A DNA stretch of 64,000 nucleotides from contig NZ_QLYX01000015.1 in NCBI RefSeq assembly GCF_003289645.1, positions 62,001 through 126,000 on the forward strand, in the 5' to 3' direction. Shown one piece after another: positions 47,853 to 56,714 of the stretch. How positions within the stretch are numbered: the stretch's first letter is position 1; every line of letters starts with the position of its first letter. The DNA comes from Actinomadura craniellae (GTDB taxonomy: Bacteria > Actinomycetota > Actinomycetes > Streptosporangiales > Streptosporangiaceae). The notes beneath the pieces were generated by a model. The model was not told where the DNA came from. It searched no databases and was given only the letters and a program-made list of their open reading frames with translations. Position numbers and translations under genes: made by a program.

Positions 47853-48698
47853 ATGGGACGAGCGGTCGCGGTCATCACCGACTCCACCGCCTATCTGCCC
47901 GCCGAACTGGTGGCCCGGCACGAGATCACCGTCGTGCCGCTGCAACTGGCCATCGGCGGGTGGATGCGGGACGAGAACGAAATCACGACGGCCGAGGCGG
48001 CCCAGGCGCTGCGCGAGTGGCAGCCGGTCACCACTTCCCGGCCCGCGCCCGAGCGGTTCGCGCAGACCTACCGGGCCGCCGCCGAGGCGGGCGCAGCGGA
48101 GATCGTGTCGGTCCATCTGTCGGGCAGCATGTCGGGGACGGTGGACGCCGCCCGGCTGGCGGCCAAGGACGCCCCCGTGCCGGTGCACGTGGTCGACACC
48201 GGCACCCTCGGCCTGGGGCTCGGCTTCTCGGCGCTGAGCGCGGCCGCGGTCTCCCTGGCGGGCGGCACCGCGACCGACGCGGTCGCCGCGGCGCGACGGC
48301 GGGCCGAGCTGTCCCGGTCGCTGTTCTACGTGGACACCCTGGAGCACCTGCGCCGGGGCGGCCGGATCGGGGCCGCCGCCACCCTGCTGGGCTCCGCGCT
48401 GATGGTGAAGCCGCTGCTGAACATCGTGGCGGGACGCATCGCACCGCTGGAGAAGGTGCGCACGGCCGCGCGGGCCATCGCCCGGATGGAGGAACTCGCG
48501 GTCGAGACCGCCGGTGACCGGCCGGTCGACCTCGGAGTGCAGCACCTGGCCGCGCCCGCCCGGGCCGAGGCGCTGGTCGCCCGGTTGCGCGAGCGCATCC
48601 CCGGTGTCGTCGACATCTACCAGGGAGAGGTCGGTCCCGTCATCGGCGCGCACGTGGGGCCCGGCATGCTCGGCGTCGTGGTCGCCCCTCACCTCTGA
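47853..48698 (+). CDS. DegV family fatty-acid-binding protein
   Basis: This 281-residue protein has the DegV pattern: VITDSTAYLPAEL near the start, the loop SVHLSGSMSGT (near 87-97) and YVDTLEHLRRGGRIG (near 156-170). DegV/FakB proteins hold a fatty acid and present it to a FakA kinase for phosphorylation; no fakA gene is in the window. It follows the amidohydrolase after 75 bases but the gap contains A/T-rich sequence, so it may have its own promoter. Confidence 0.9.
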   Translation: MGRAVAVITDSTAYLPAELVARHEITVVPLQLAIGGWMRDENEITTAEAAQALREWQPVTTSRPAPERFAQTYRAAAEAGAAEIVSVHLSGSMSGTVDAARLAAKDAPVPVHVVDTGTLGLGLGFSALSAAAVSLAGGTATDAVAAARRRAELSRSLFYVDTLEHLRRGGRIGAAATLLGSALMVKPLLNIVAGRIAPLEKVRTAARAIARMEELAVETAGDRPVDLGVQHLAAPARAEALVARLRERIPGVVDIYQGEVGPVIGAHVGPGMLGVVVAPHL

Positions 48699-48911
48699 CC
48701 TCCTCCGGGAGGACGTGCGCGCCCCGGTCCGGGGACGTGCCGTGGGCCTGTCGTGCGCCGCCGTCGTGAGGACAGCTGACGATAATTGTATTTTCGCACA
48801 GGGAGAGGATGCTTGTCGATAACTGGAATGCATGTAACTGTTGAGGTGAAAGGGACGTCTCAAACCTGGATCACCGAGGACCCGAGGGCGCCCGGGTCGC
48901 GGCAAGGATGA

Positions 48912-51020
48912 ATGGCGGTAAGAATGCCGAAGATCCCACGACCGGGCGACCGACCGACCACCTCCGCACGGCGGCGATGGCAGCGACCTGGAGCGATCAC
49001 CGGGGCGCTCCTCGGCGCGGCGGGCCTCCTGCCGGCGACGCCCTCGCCGGCGGCCGCGGCACCGACGTGCGCGCCGCCCCGCCCCGGCACCCCCATGTTC
49101 GTGACCGGGACCTGCGTCGACCCCAGATTCAACCAGCCCTACGTCGACGTCGACGAATGGCGCGACAGCCCGGTGCGCCACCGCTACGTCCATGGCGGGT
49201 TCCGGGGGACCGACGCCAGGTTCTCGTTCACCTTCCCGCCGCCCGCCTCCTACCAGGGCCGCTTTTTTCATTTCGTCAACGCCATTCCGGGAAGCGAGAA
49301 CACCTCCGCGCTCAACATCGGCTTCGGGGTGGACAGCGGCGCCTACTACGTCCAGACGAACGGGGGCGGCAACGAGGCCATCCGGAGCACCGAGGACGCG
49401 ATCCTGCTGAAAAAGGACCCGTCCGTGGCCGGCTACCGGGTCGACGCGGCGGCGGCGAAGTACTCGCGCGTCCTGGCCGCCGAAATGTACGGCGCCCACC
49501 GTCCCTACGGCTACGTGTACGGCGGGAGCGGCGGCGGTTACAAGACGATCAGTGGCGTGGAGAACTCGGCCGGCGTGTGGGACGGCTCCGTGCCCTTCGT
49601 CATCGGCACTCCGATGTACATCCCGAACGTCTTCACCGCCCGCGTCCACGCCCTGCGGGTGCTCTCCCGCAGGAACAGGCTCCCCGGGATCGCCGACGCC
49701 GTCGAACCCGGCGGCGGTGACATGTACGCCGGCCTCGACCGGGAGGAGCGCCAGGCCCTGAACGAGGTGACCCGGCTCGGGTTCCCGCCGCGCGGGTGGT
49801 TCGCCCACAAGACGATGGACGGCGGGGCCCTGCCGCTCGTCTTCGGCTACGTGCCGTACCTCGACCCCACGTACGTCGAGGACTTCTGGACCAAGCCGGG
49901 CTACCTCGGCACCGATCCCACGAGCTCGGTCCGGCAGGCGCGGATCCGGCACACGACCACCGTCCGCGGCACGTCGCCGGCCACCTTCACCCTGCAACTG
50001 GCGGACGTGCCCGCGGGCGACCTCACCGGGGTGGACCTGACCCTCACCAGTGGCGCCGCCGCCGGGAAGACCCTTCGCCCGAGCCGGGTGACCGGCGACG
50101 TGGCCGCGTTCGCCTTCGGCGTCGACCCGCAGGTGTTCGCCGCCATCAGGCCCGGTGACCAGGTGCGGGTCGACAACTCCTGGTACCTGGCGGCGCAGAC
50201 CTACCACCGCCACCAGGTGCCGACGCCCGACTACGAGGTCTGGGACCAGTACCGCACCCCCCACGGCCGGCCGCTGTACCCCCAGCGCGCCGAGCTGATC
50301 GGGCCCCAGGGCGCCTACTACGGGGCCGGGTCGGTGCAGAGCGGCCGGTTCAACGGCAAGATGATCGTGGTCGAGACCCTGATGGACATCGACGCCTTCC
50401 CGTGGGCGGCCGACTGGTACCGGACCAAGGCGGAACAGGCCCAACAGGCGCGGGGCCGACGGCTCGACGACTCCTTCCGCCTGTGGTACGTCGACCGCGC
50501 CGGGCACCTGCCAACCCTGACCGCCGCGGAGCAGCCTCATCTGGTGAGCTACTACGGCGTGCTCCAGCAGGCCCTGCGCGACCTGAGCGGGTGGGTGGAG
50601 AAGGGACGGCCGGCGCCGGCCGGCACCAGGTACGACGTGGTCGACGGCCAGGTCGAAGTGCCCGCCGACGCGTCGCGGAGAAGGGGCGTCCAGCCCGTGA
50701 TCGACCTCAGGGCCGACGGCGGCGTGCGGACCGACGTGAAGGTGGGAGAGCCCGTCACCTTCTCCGCGGACATCGGGCTGCCGCCCGGAACCGGCGAGCT
50801 CGTGGCCGCCGAGTGGGACTTTGAGGGGGCGGGCACCTTCCCCGTGCGGGGTGAGCTCCGCGGCCGGGGGCGCACGCACCGGGTCGGAGCCGAGCACGCC
50901 TACCCGGAACCGGGCACCTACTTCGCCGTGCTCCGGGTCACCTCCCAGCGGGAGGGCGACGCAGGCACCCCCTACACCCGCATCCAGAACCTGGCCAGGG
51001 TGCGGGTCGTGGTCACGTAG
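48912..51020 (+). CDS. Secreted alpha/beta-hydrolase-like protein with C-terminal PKD-like domain
   Basis: This 702-residue protein has a long signal peptide with basic SARRRW (19-24), a hydrophobic core (about 27-42) and likely cleavage after SPAAAA (50). A G-x-S-x-G nucleophile elbow is visible in YVYGGSGGGYKT (Ser206); DRAGHLP (near 530) may bring the histidine. The last 80 residues (about 620-700) with AAEWDFEGAGTFP and HAYPEPGTYFAVLRV are a PKD-like fold common in secreted polysaccharide or polymer hydrolases. The substrate is unknown; a tannase- or depolymerase-like esterase is one possibility. AAGGA lies close before the ATG at 48912; ATG at 48924 is an alternative. Confidence 0.7.
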   Translation: MAVRMPKIPRPGDRPTTSARRRWQRPGAITGALLGAAGLLPATPSPAAAAPTCAPPRPGTPMFVTGTCVDPRFNQPYVDVDEWRDSPVRHRYVHGGFRGTDARFSFTFPPPASYQGRFFHFVNAIPGSENTSALNIGFGVDSGAYYVQTNGGGNEAIRSTEDAILLKKDPSVAGYRVDAAAAKYSRVLAAEMYGAHRPYGYVYGGSGGGYKTISGVENSAGVWDGSVPFVIGTPMYIPNVFTARVHALRVLSRRNRLPGIADAVEPGGGDMYAGLDREERQALNEVTRLGFPPRGWFAHKTMDGGALPLVFGYVPYLDPTYVEDFWTKPGYLGTDPTSSVRQARIRHTTTVRGTSPATFTLQLADVPAGDLTGVDLTLTSGAAAGKTLRPSRVTGDVAAFAFGVDPQVFAAIRPGDQVRVDNSWYLAAQTYHRHQVPTPDYEVWDQYRTPHGRPLYPQRAELIGPQGAYYGAGSVQSGRFNGKMIVVETLMDIDAFPWAADWYRTKAEQAQQARGRRLDDSFRLWYVDRAGHLPTLTAAEQPHLVSYYGVLQQALRDLSGWVEKGRPAPAGTRYDVVDGQVEVPADASRRRGVQPVIDLRADGGVRTDVKVGEPVTFSADIGLPPGTGELVAAEWDFEGAGTFPVRGELRGRGRTHRVGAEHAYPEPGTYFAVLRVTSQREGDAGTPYTRIQNLARVRVVVT

Positions 51021-51138
51021 CGCCCCGCCCGCCGGCATGGGCCGTCACCGCGCCGCCAGGGTGTGCGCGCTCGTACGGTTGTCCACATTCACGGCCGGCG
51101 GTACCGGGACGGCGCGGGGGAACCTAGCGTCGAACACC

Positions 51139-52011
51139 ATGAGATCCCCGAGATCCCGTCGCGAGGCTCCCGCGGCCCCGGCCCGCCTGGCCTCGATCCT
51201 GACCCGCCCGGCCCTCGCCACGTCTCGCCTTCGGCGGGAGGAGACCGCCGCGGGCTCTCCGCCGCCCGACGGAGACCCGCCGCCGGTCGCCGACGCTCCG
51301 CCACCGCCGGCAGCGGGGTGGCGGGTGTCGCCGGTCGCCCCGGAAACGGGGGAGCGGCGGGCCTGGCGGCTCGATCCGGGGGCGCGGGGCGCCCGGGCCC
51401 TGGCCGTGGTAGCGGTCCTGGCGGCGCTGGCCGCCGGATGCCTCCTGTGGTCCTCGCGGCCCCGGCCCCAGCCGGTCCAGGAGGTGACGGTACGGCCGTC
51501 CCCGGCGGCGGTGGGGGCGGCCGTACCGTCACCTCCCGGACCGGCGGGAGCGGCAGGGCCGGATCCGGGTTCCGGCACCCGGGTGGTGGTCCACGTCGCA
51601 GGCAAGGTGCGCCGGCCCGGCATCGTCACCCTCCGGGCCGGGGCCAGGGTGAGCGAGGCCGTCACCGCGGCCGGCGGTCCCCGGCCGGGGGCGTCCCTCG
51701 ACACGCTCAACCTGGCCCGCCGGGTCGTCGACGGCGAGCAGATCGTGGTCGGCGCCCGCGGGATGGCGCCGCCCGCCCCGGCGGGCGCGGCACCGCCCGG
51801 CGGGGCGAGTCCGCCCGGCGCGGTGCTCGACCTCAACTCCGCGACCGCCGGGCAACTCCAGGAACTGCCCGGGGTCGGCCCGGTGCTCGCCCAGCGCATC
51901 GTCGACCACCGGACCCGTAGCGGCGGGTTCCGCTCGGTCGAGGAGCTGCGCGAAGTGTCGGGGATCGGGGAACGGCGCTATGCCGAACTCCGCGAACGCG
52001 TCCGGGTGTGA
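51139..52011 (+). CDS. comEA: ComEA-like DNA-binding competence protein
   Basis: This 290-residue protein has a Pro-rich cytoplasmic arm, one transmembrane helix (about 86-104), an SLBB domain (about 147-207, VVVHVAGKVRRPGIVTL) and a helix-hairpin-helix domain (229-290, DLNSATAGQLQELPGVGPVL). ComEA binds incoming double-stranded DNA outside the membrane. TAGCGT about 14 bases before the ATG suggests a short leader. A 73-base inverted repeat lies inside the gene, in the linker at codons 112-136. It overlaps comEC by 32 bases. Confidence 0.9.
   Translation: MRSPRSRREAPAAPARLASILTRPALATSRLRREETAAGSPPPDGDPPPVADAPPPPAAGWRVSPVAPETGERRAWRLDPGARGARALAVVAVLAALAAGCLLWSSRPRPQPVQEVTVRPSPAAVGAAVPSPPGPAGAAGPDPGSGTRVVVHVAGKVRRPGIVTLRAGARVSEAVTAAGGPRPGASLDTLNLARRVVDGEQIVVGARGMAPPAPAGAAPPGGASPPGAVLDLNSATAGQLQELPGVGPVLAQRIVDHRTRSGGFRSVEELREVSGIGERRYAELRERVRV
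51472..51544. repeat. 73-base near-perfect inverted repeat inside comEA
   Basis: The left arm (51472-51503) and right arm (51513-51544) pair over 7, then 19, then 4 base pairs, broken by one A/C mismatch and one T/G wobble, around a 9-base loop. The 19-base core runs from 51480 (GGAGGTGACGGTACGGCCG) and returns at 51518. It encodes the linker between the membrane helix and SLBB domain. Confidence 0.95.
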
Positions 52012-54451
52012 ACCGCTCCGGACGGCCGGCGGCTCCGGACACGGCGGTGCCGGGCCCGGCGGCGACGGCCGGAGATCCCCGCGCCCGCCCTCGCGGTACG
52101 ACCTGAGGTTGGTCGTACCGGCCCTGGCCTGCTGGCTGACCGCGGGTGTGCTGCTCGGTGCGTCCCCGCTGGTCGCCTCCACGGTCGCCGCGCTCTTCCT
52201 GGCCGTCGCGCTGCCGCTGCTCGCGGCTCCCCTTCTCCACGGCGTTCGTTTTCTCCCTGGTGTTCGTTCCGCCAGGGGAGGAGCCCGGGGCGGTACGTGG
52301 GCGGCGGCGGTGGCCGCGGCGCTGGTGTGCGCGTCGGCCGCGGCGTTCGGGACGGGGGCTCGGGTCGCGTCCGTCGAGTCGGGACCGGTGCGCGAGCTGG
52401 CCGGGAACGGGGCGCGGGTCCGCATCGAGGCGGTGGTGACCGCCGATCCCCTGGTGCGTTCGACACCGCGAGGCGATCTGACGGTCGTCCGGGTCAGGGC
52501 CGAGACCGTCCGGCACCGGGGCCGCGCCCAGGCCGTCCGCGTTCCCGTCCTCGTTCTCGCCACCGCCCACTCGGGCTCGGCCATCTCCACCGGGCCGGAA
52601 TGGCGGGAGCTGGTGCCGAGCCGGCGGGTGCGATTCGAGGGGCGGCTGGCGCTGCCGCAGCGGCGGGAACTGCTGGCGGCGGTGGTCTTCGTCCGGGGTC
52701 CGCCCCGCACCGCGGGGGAGCCGTCGGCACCGCAGCGGGCGGCCGCGACCGTGCGGGCCCGGCTACGGGAGGCGGCCGAGGTGCTGCCCGCCGACCAGCG
52801 CGGCGTGCTGCCCGGCATGGTCGTCGGCGACACCTCAGGGCTCGACCCCGGGCTGGCCGAGGACTTCAGGACCGCGGGCCTGTCGCATCTGCTGGTGGTC
52901 TCCGGAGCCAACCTGGCGATCATCGTCGGGGCGCTGCTCGGCCTGTGCCGGTGGTGCGGGCTCGGCCGCCGGGCGCCGCTGGTCGCCGTGCTGGCGGTTC
53001 CGGTGTTCGTGCTGGTGGCCCGCCCGGAACCGAGCGTGCTGCGCGCTACCGTCATGGGCCTGATCGGCCTGCTCGCGCTGGCCACCGGGCGGGAGCGGCA
53101 TGGCCTTTCCGCACTCGGTGCCGCCGTGCTGGTCCTGGTGCTCGCCGATCCCGGGCTGGCCCGCTCCTACGGGTTCGCGCTGTCCGTGCTGGCCACCGGC
53201 GGGCTGCTGGTGCTGGCGCCCGGCTGGCGCGCCCGGCTGCTGCGCCGTGGGCTGCCCGCGCCCGTGGCCGAGGTGCTGGCCCTCGCCGCCGCGGCACAGG
53301 TGGCCTGCGCCCCCGTGGCGGTGATGCTCTCGGGTGAGGTGGGGCTGGCGGCGGTGGCGGCCAACCTCGTCGTGGCCCCGGCCGTCGCACCGGCCACCCT
53401 GCTCGGCGCCCTCGCCGCGGCGGTCGCACCCTTCGCGCTGCGGCCCGCCCAGCTCCTGGTGTGGCCGGCCGGGCTCGCCGTCGGCTGGATCGCGGCCGTC
53501 GCCCGCACGACCGCCGCGATCCCGTACGCCACGATCCCCTGGCGGGACGGGGCGGCCGGTGCGGTCCTGCTGCTGGGTGCCGGCGCCGTGGCCGTGGCGA
53601 TCCTGCGGTACCGGCCGGCGCGCCGGATCGCCGCGGCTGCCGTCGCGGGAGTGCTGGTGGCGGTGCTCGCCCAGCGGGCGCTCGCCCCAGGCTGGCCGCC
53701 GCGCGGCTGGTCCCTGGTGGCCTGCGACGTCGGCCAGGGCGACGCTGTCGCGCTGGCGGCGGGGCCGGGCCGGGCGGTGGTGGTCGACACCGGGCCCGAA
53801 CCGGCGGCGGTGGACCGCTGCCTCGACGACCTGGGCGTACACGCCGTGCCGCTGTTGATCCTCACTCACCCGCACGCGGACCACATCGGCGGCGTGGCCG
53901 GGGTCCGCCGGGGCCGCCCGGTCGGCGTCGTGATGACGAGCCCGCTGACCGGCGGCCCCGAGGCGCGGGCGGCCCCGGGCCTGGCCGCGCGCCCGGCCGG
54001 CCCCGGCCAGCGCTGGTCCGTCGGCCCGCTGGAACTGTCGGTGCTGGGCCCGGCGAGCACGGGCCCGCGGGTCCCGGCCCGGGCGGACGGGACCACGGTC
54101 AACAACGCCAGCCTCATCCTGGTCGCCCGCCTCCCCGGACTGAGCGCCCTGCTGACCGGAGATGTCGAGACCGAGGTCCAGCGCTCGCTGGCCCCGCACG
54201 TCCCCGCGGTTGACGTGTTCAAGGTCCCGCACCACGGGTCGAACAGGTTCCATCCCGGCTTCTTCGCCGCCTCCCGTGCCGCGATCGCCGTCACCTCGGT
54301 CGGCCGCGCCAACGACTACGGCCACCCGGCCCCGGCGACCCTCGCCCTGCTGCGCGGCCTGGGCATGCGCTCCTACCGCACCGACCACCACGGCGACATC
54401 GCCGTCCTCCGCGACGGAGCCCGTCTCGTGGTGGTCACCCGCCGTCCCTGA
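51980..54451 (+). CDS. comEC: ComEC/Rec2 DNA uptake channel protein
   Basis: This 823-residue membrane protein has an N-terminal OB-like region between the first helices, the Competence domain with LSHLLVVSGANLAIIVGALLGL (in two parts, LSHLLVVSGANL and AIIVGALLG, near 295) and about ten helices, and a C-terminal metallo-beta-lactamase domain with ILTHPHADHIGG (near 630) and KVPHHGSN (near 750). It moves single-stranded DNA across the membrane. The start overlaps the end of comEA by 32 bases. Natural transformation has not been shown for most actinomycetes that carry it. Confidence 0.93.
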   Translation: MPNSANASGCEPLRTAGGSGHGGAGPGGDGRRSPRPPSRYDLRLVVPALACWLTAGVLLGASPLVASTVAALFLAVALPLLAAPLLHGVRFLPGVRSARGGARGGTWAAAVAAALVCASAAAFGTGARVASVESGPVRELAGNGARVRIEAVVTADPLVRSTPRGDLTVVRVRAETVRHRGRAQAVRVPVLVLATAHSGSAISTGPEWRELVPSRRVRFEGRLALPQRRELLAAVVFVRGPPRTAGEPSAPQRAAATVRARLREAAEVLPADQRGVLPGMVVGDTSGLDPGLAEDFRTAGLSHLLVVSGANLAIIVGALLGLCRWCGLGRRAPLVAVLAVPVFVLVARPEPSVLRATVMGLIGLLALATGRERHGLSALGAAVLVLVLADPGLARSYGFALSVLATGGLLVLAPGWRARLLRRGLPAPVAEVLALAAAAQVACAPVAVMLSGEVGLAAVAANLVVAPAVAPATLLGALAAAVAPFALRPAQLLVWPAGLAVGWIAAVARTTAAIPYATIPWRDGAAGAVLLLGAGAVAVAILRYRPARRIAAAAVAGVLVAVLAQRALAPGWPPRGWSLVACDVGQGDAVALAAGPGRAVVVDTGPEPAAVDRCLDDLGVHAVPLLILTHPHADHIGGVAGVRRGRPVGVVMTSPLTGGPEARAAPGLAARPAGPGQRWSVGPLELSVLGPASTGPRVPARADGTTVNNASLILVARLPGLSALLTGDVETEVQRSLAPHVPAVDVFKVPHHGSNRFHPGFFAASRAAIAVTSVGRANDYGHPAPATLALLRGLGMRSYRTDHHGDIAVLRDGARLVVVTRRP

Positions 54452-54636
54452 ACCCCGCCCGCGGTCATCGGGCCTGATCGGGCCGTTCGTGGTCGGGCCG
54501 GCCCGAGCGGTCGGATCGGTGGACCCGGTTTCCGCCGCGGGGCGATATGAGCTGATATGTCCGCCCGCCGGATCACGGGAGCCGGACGGACCTGGCCCTC
54601 ATCCAGGGGTCCGGGGCGCAGGACGCCGCGGACAGG

Positions 54637-56595
54637 TCACGAGATGCTCCACAGCCGGATGGAGGCGGCGTTCTCGCCATTGGAGCCTTCGCCGACGGCC
54701 AGGATCCTGCCGTCGGGGCTGAAGGCGAGCGCGTGGACGTCGTAGACGTGGTCGGCGAGCGGTTCGCCGATCGCCCGCCGGGTCCGGACGTCCCACAGCC
54801 GCACCTGGTGCTCGTCGCCGCCGGTGGCGAAGACCTTGCCGTCATGGCTGAAGGCGATCGCCAGGACCGGGCCGTCGTGACCGCGGGTGGGCCCGCCGAC
54901 GCGTTTTCCGGCCACGGGGTCCCACAGGTCCGCGCCGTGCGGGCCGCCGGTGGCGAAGACCTCGCCGCGCCGGTTGAGGGCCATGGCGAGGGTGGGGTCG
55001 TCGCCGTCGTGGGCGGTGAGCGGCGCGCCGAGCAGCTGCCGGGTCCGGACGTCCAGCCGCCGGGTCCGCCTGGTCTCGACGATGACGAGGGTGGCGCCGC
55101 CGGGGTCGAAGGCGAGCCGCATGTCCCCGCTGCCGCCCTCCTCGTCGCCGGGAAGGGGGTCACCGGCCGGCCTCCGGGTGCGGGCGTCCCACAGCCGCAC
55201 GCCGCCGGCCCGGTCGCCGGTGGCGAGCACCGTCCCGTCCGGGCTGAACGCGGCGGCGCGGATCCTCTCGCCGTGGCGGAGGGGGCCGCCGACCGGTTCG
55301 CGGGTGCGGGCGTTCCACAGCCGCACCCCCTCGTCGTCGCCGGTGGCGAGGGTGGCGCCGTCCGGGCTGAAGGCGATCGCGCGGACCGTACCGCGGCCTG
55401 GGAGGGGGGCACCGAGTTGCTTGCGGGTGCGGACGTCCCACAGCCGCACGGTGCCCTCGCCCTCACCGGCGGTGGCGAGGGTGGTGCCGTCCGGGCTGAA
55501 GGCGGCCGTGGTGACCGAGCCGGTGTGGCCGCCGAGCCGGGCGATGTGGCGGGGATCCTGGGCGAGCCAGAGCCGGTGGATCCCGATGGCGGAGAGTACG
55601 ACGGCGGCGACGGCGAGGAGCGCGAGGAGCGCGACGACCAGGCCGCCCCGGGAGCGGCGGGGCGGGAGGCCGCCAGGAGCCGTGGCGGCCGGGCCGGGCC
55701 AGGCGGCCGGGTCCGTCCGCGGTCTGGGCGGACCTGGCCGGAGGACCGGACCGGCGCCGAGAGCGGACGGCGGGGCGGTGGCGATCTCGGCAAGCCGGCG
55801 CATGGTGGTCCGGCCGGCGGTGGCGCGCGTGGTGGGGTCCTTGTCGAGCAGCCCGCCCAGTACCGGGGTCAGCGGACCGGCGTGGACCGGCGGGGCCGGC
55901 GGCCTGGTGAGGATCCCCGCGTAGAGCGCCGCGAGGTTGTCGGCGTCGAAGGGGCGGCGGCCCTCGGCGGCGGTGTAGAGGGTGGCGCCCAGCGACCACA
56001 GGTCGGAGGCGGGGGTGGCGGGCCGCCCGTCGAGCTGTTCGGGAGGCATGTACGCCGGGGTACCCATGATCGCCCCGGTGGCGGTGATGGAAGGGTCGCC
56101 GTCGATCGCGGCGATGCCGAAGTCGGTGAGGACGACCCGGTCGCCTTCCAGCAGGACGTTGGCGGGTTTGATGTCGCGGTGGGTGATCCCGGCGGCGTGC
56201 GCGGCGCCGAGCGCGTCCAGCATCTGCATCCCGATCCGCGCGACCTCGCCGACGGGCAGCCGGCCCTCGTCCTTGAGCAGGTCGTCCAGGGAGCGGCCGT
56301 CGACGACCTCCATCACGATCCAGGGGTGCCCGTCGGCGTCGGTGAACTGGTCGTGGACGGTGATGATCCCGGGGTGCTTGAGTTTGGCGGCGGCCCGCGC
56401 CTCACGCCGCACCCGCGCGATTAACCTGGCACGCTTCTCGCTCCCCAGATGCTCGGGCAGCGTGAGCTGTTTGATCGCGACCTCGCGGTCCAGCGCTTCG
56501 TCATGGGCCCGCCACACCGAGCCCATCCCGCCCCGCCCCAGCAACCCGACCAGCCGGTACCGTCCGGCGACCAACCGCCCCGAATCATCGACCAC
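54637..56595 (-). CDS. Receptor-like serine/threonine kinase with C-terminal WD40 propeller
   Basis: This 652-residue protein has a PknB-type kinase domain (about 13-275): glycine loop GRGGMG, K42 in AIK, HRDIKPAN (139-146), DFG (158-160) and GTPAYMPPEQ (178-187). A Pro-rich juxtamembrane segment, one transmembrane helix (about 318-338) and seven WD40-like repeats (FSPDG-type, about 350-652) follow, one complete propeller placed outside the cell. It probably senses a protein or polymer. GTG at 56595 lies 7 bases after TAGATT, so the message may be nearly leaderless. It interrupts the usual comEC-holA order. Confidence 0.93.
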   Translation of the reverse strand: MVDDSGRLVAGRYRLVGLLGRGGMGSVWRAHDEALDREVAIKQLTLPEHLGSEKRARLIARVRREARAAAKLKHPGIITVHDQFTDADGHPWIVMEVVDGRSLDDLLKDEGRLPVGEVARIGMQMLDALGAAHAAGITHRDIKPANVLLEGDRVVLTDFGIAAIDGDPSITATGAIMGTPAYMPPEQLDGRPATPASDLWSLGATLYTAAEGRRPFDADNLAALYAGILTRPPAPPVHAGPLTPVLGGLLDKDPTTRATAGRTTMRRLAEIATAPPSALGAGPVLRPGPPRPRTDPAAWPGPAATAPGGLPPRRSRGGLVVALLALLAVAAVVLSAIGIHRLWLAQDPRHIARLGGHTGSVTTAAFSPDGTTLATAGEGEGTVRLWDVRTRKQLGAPLPGRGTVRAIAFSPDGATLATGDDEGVRLWNARTREPVGGPLRHGERIRAAAFSPDGTVLATGDRAGGVRLWDARTRRPAGDPLPGDEEGGSGDMRLAFDPGGATLVIVETRRTRRLDVRTRQLLGAPLTAHDGDDPTLAMALNRRGEVFATGGPHGADLWDPVAGKRVGGPTRGHDGPVLAIAFSHDGKVFATGGDEHQVRLWDVRTRRAIGEPLADHVYDVHALAFSPDGRILAVGEGSNGENAASIRLWSIS

Positions 56596-56714
56596 ACCGG
56601 CAATCTAGCGTCAAAGCCGGACATTAAAGATCATTCGCCTCTGCCGTCACGGTTTCCCCATCCGCCCCGGCGGACGAGCTCGGGCGAGGTACCGGGACGT
56701 GGCATGCTGCTGGG

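Noticed and set aside
48699-48712. CCTCC-TCCG-GGAGG after degV as a terminator
   Set aside because: A 5-base-pair stem is too short to claim in this GC content.
46506-51038. A 1510-codon open frame on the minus strand, antisense to the amidohydrolase, DegV and the secreted hydrolase
   Set aside because: Its translation is low-complexity (Gly, Arg, His, Val rich) with no domain; it mirrors real genes and arises from GC-rich third positions.
54493-54506. TCGGGCCGGCCCGA palindrome between comEC and the kinase as a terminator
   Set aside because: It has no loop and no extension, so it would not make a stable RNA hairpin; it may be only a GC-rich chance palindrome.
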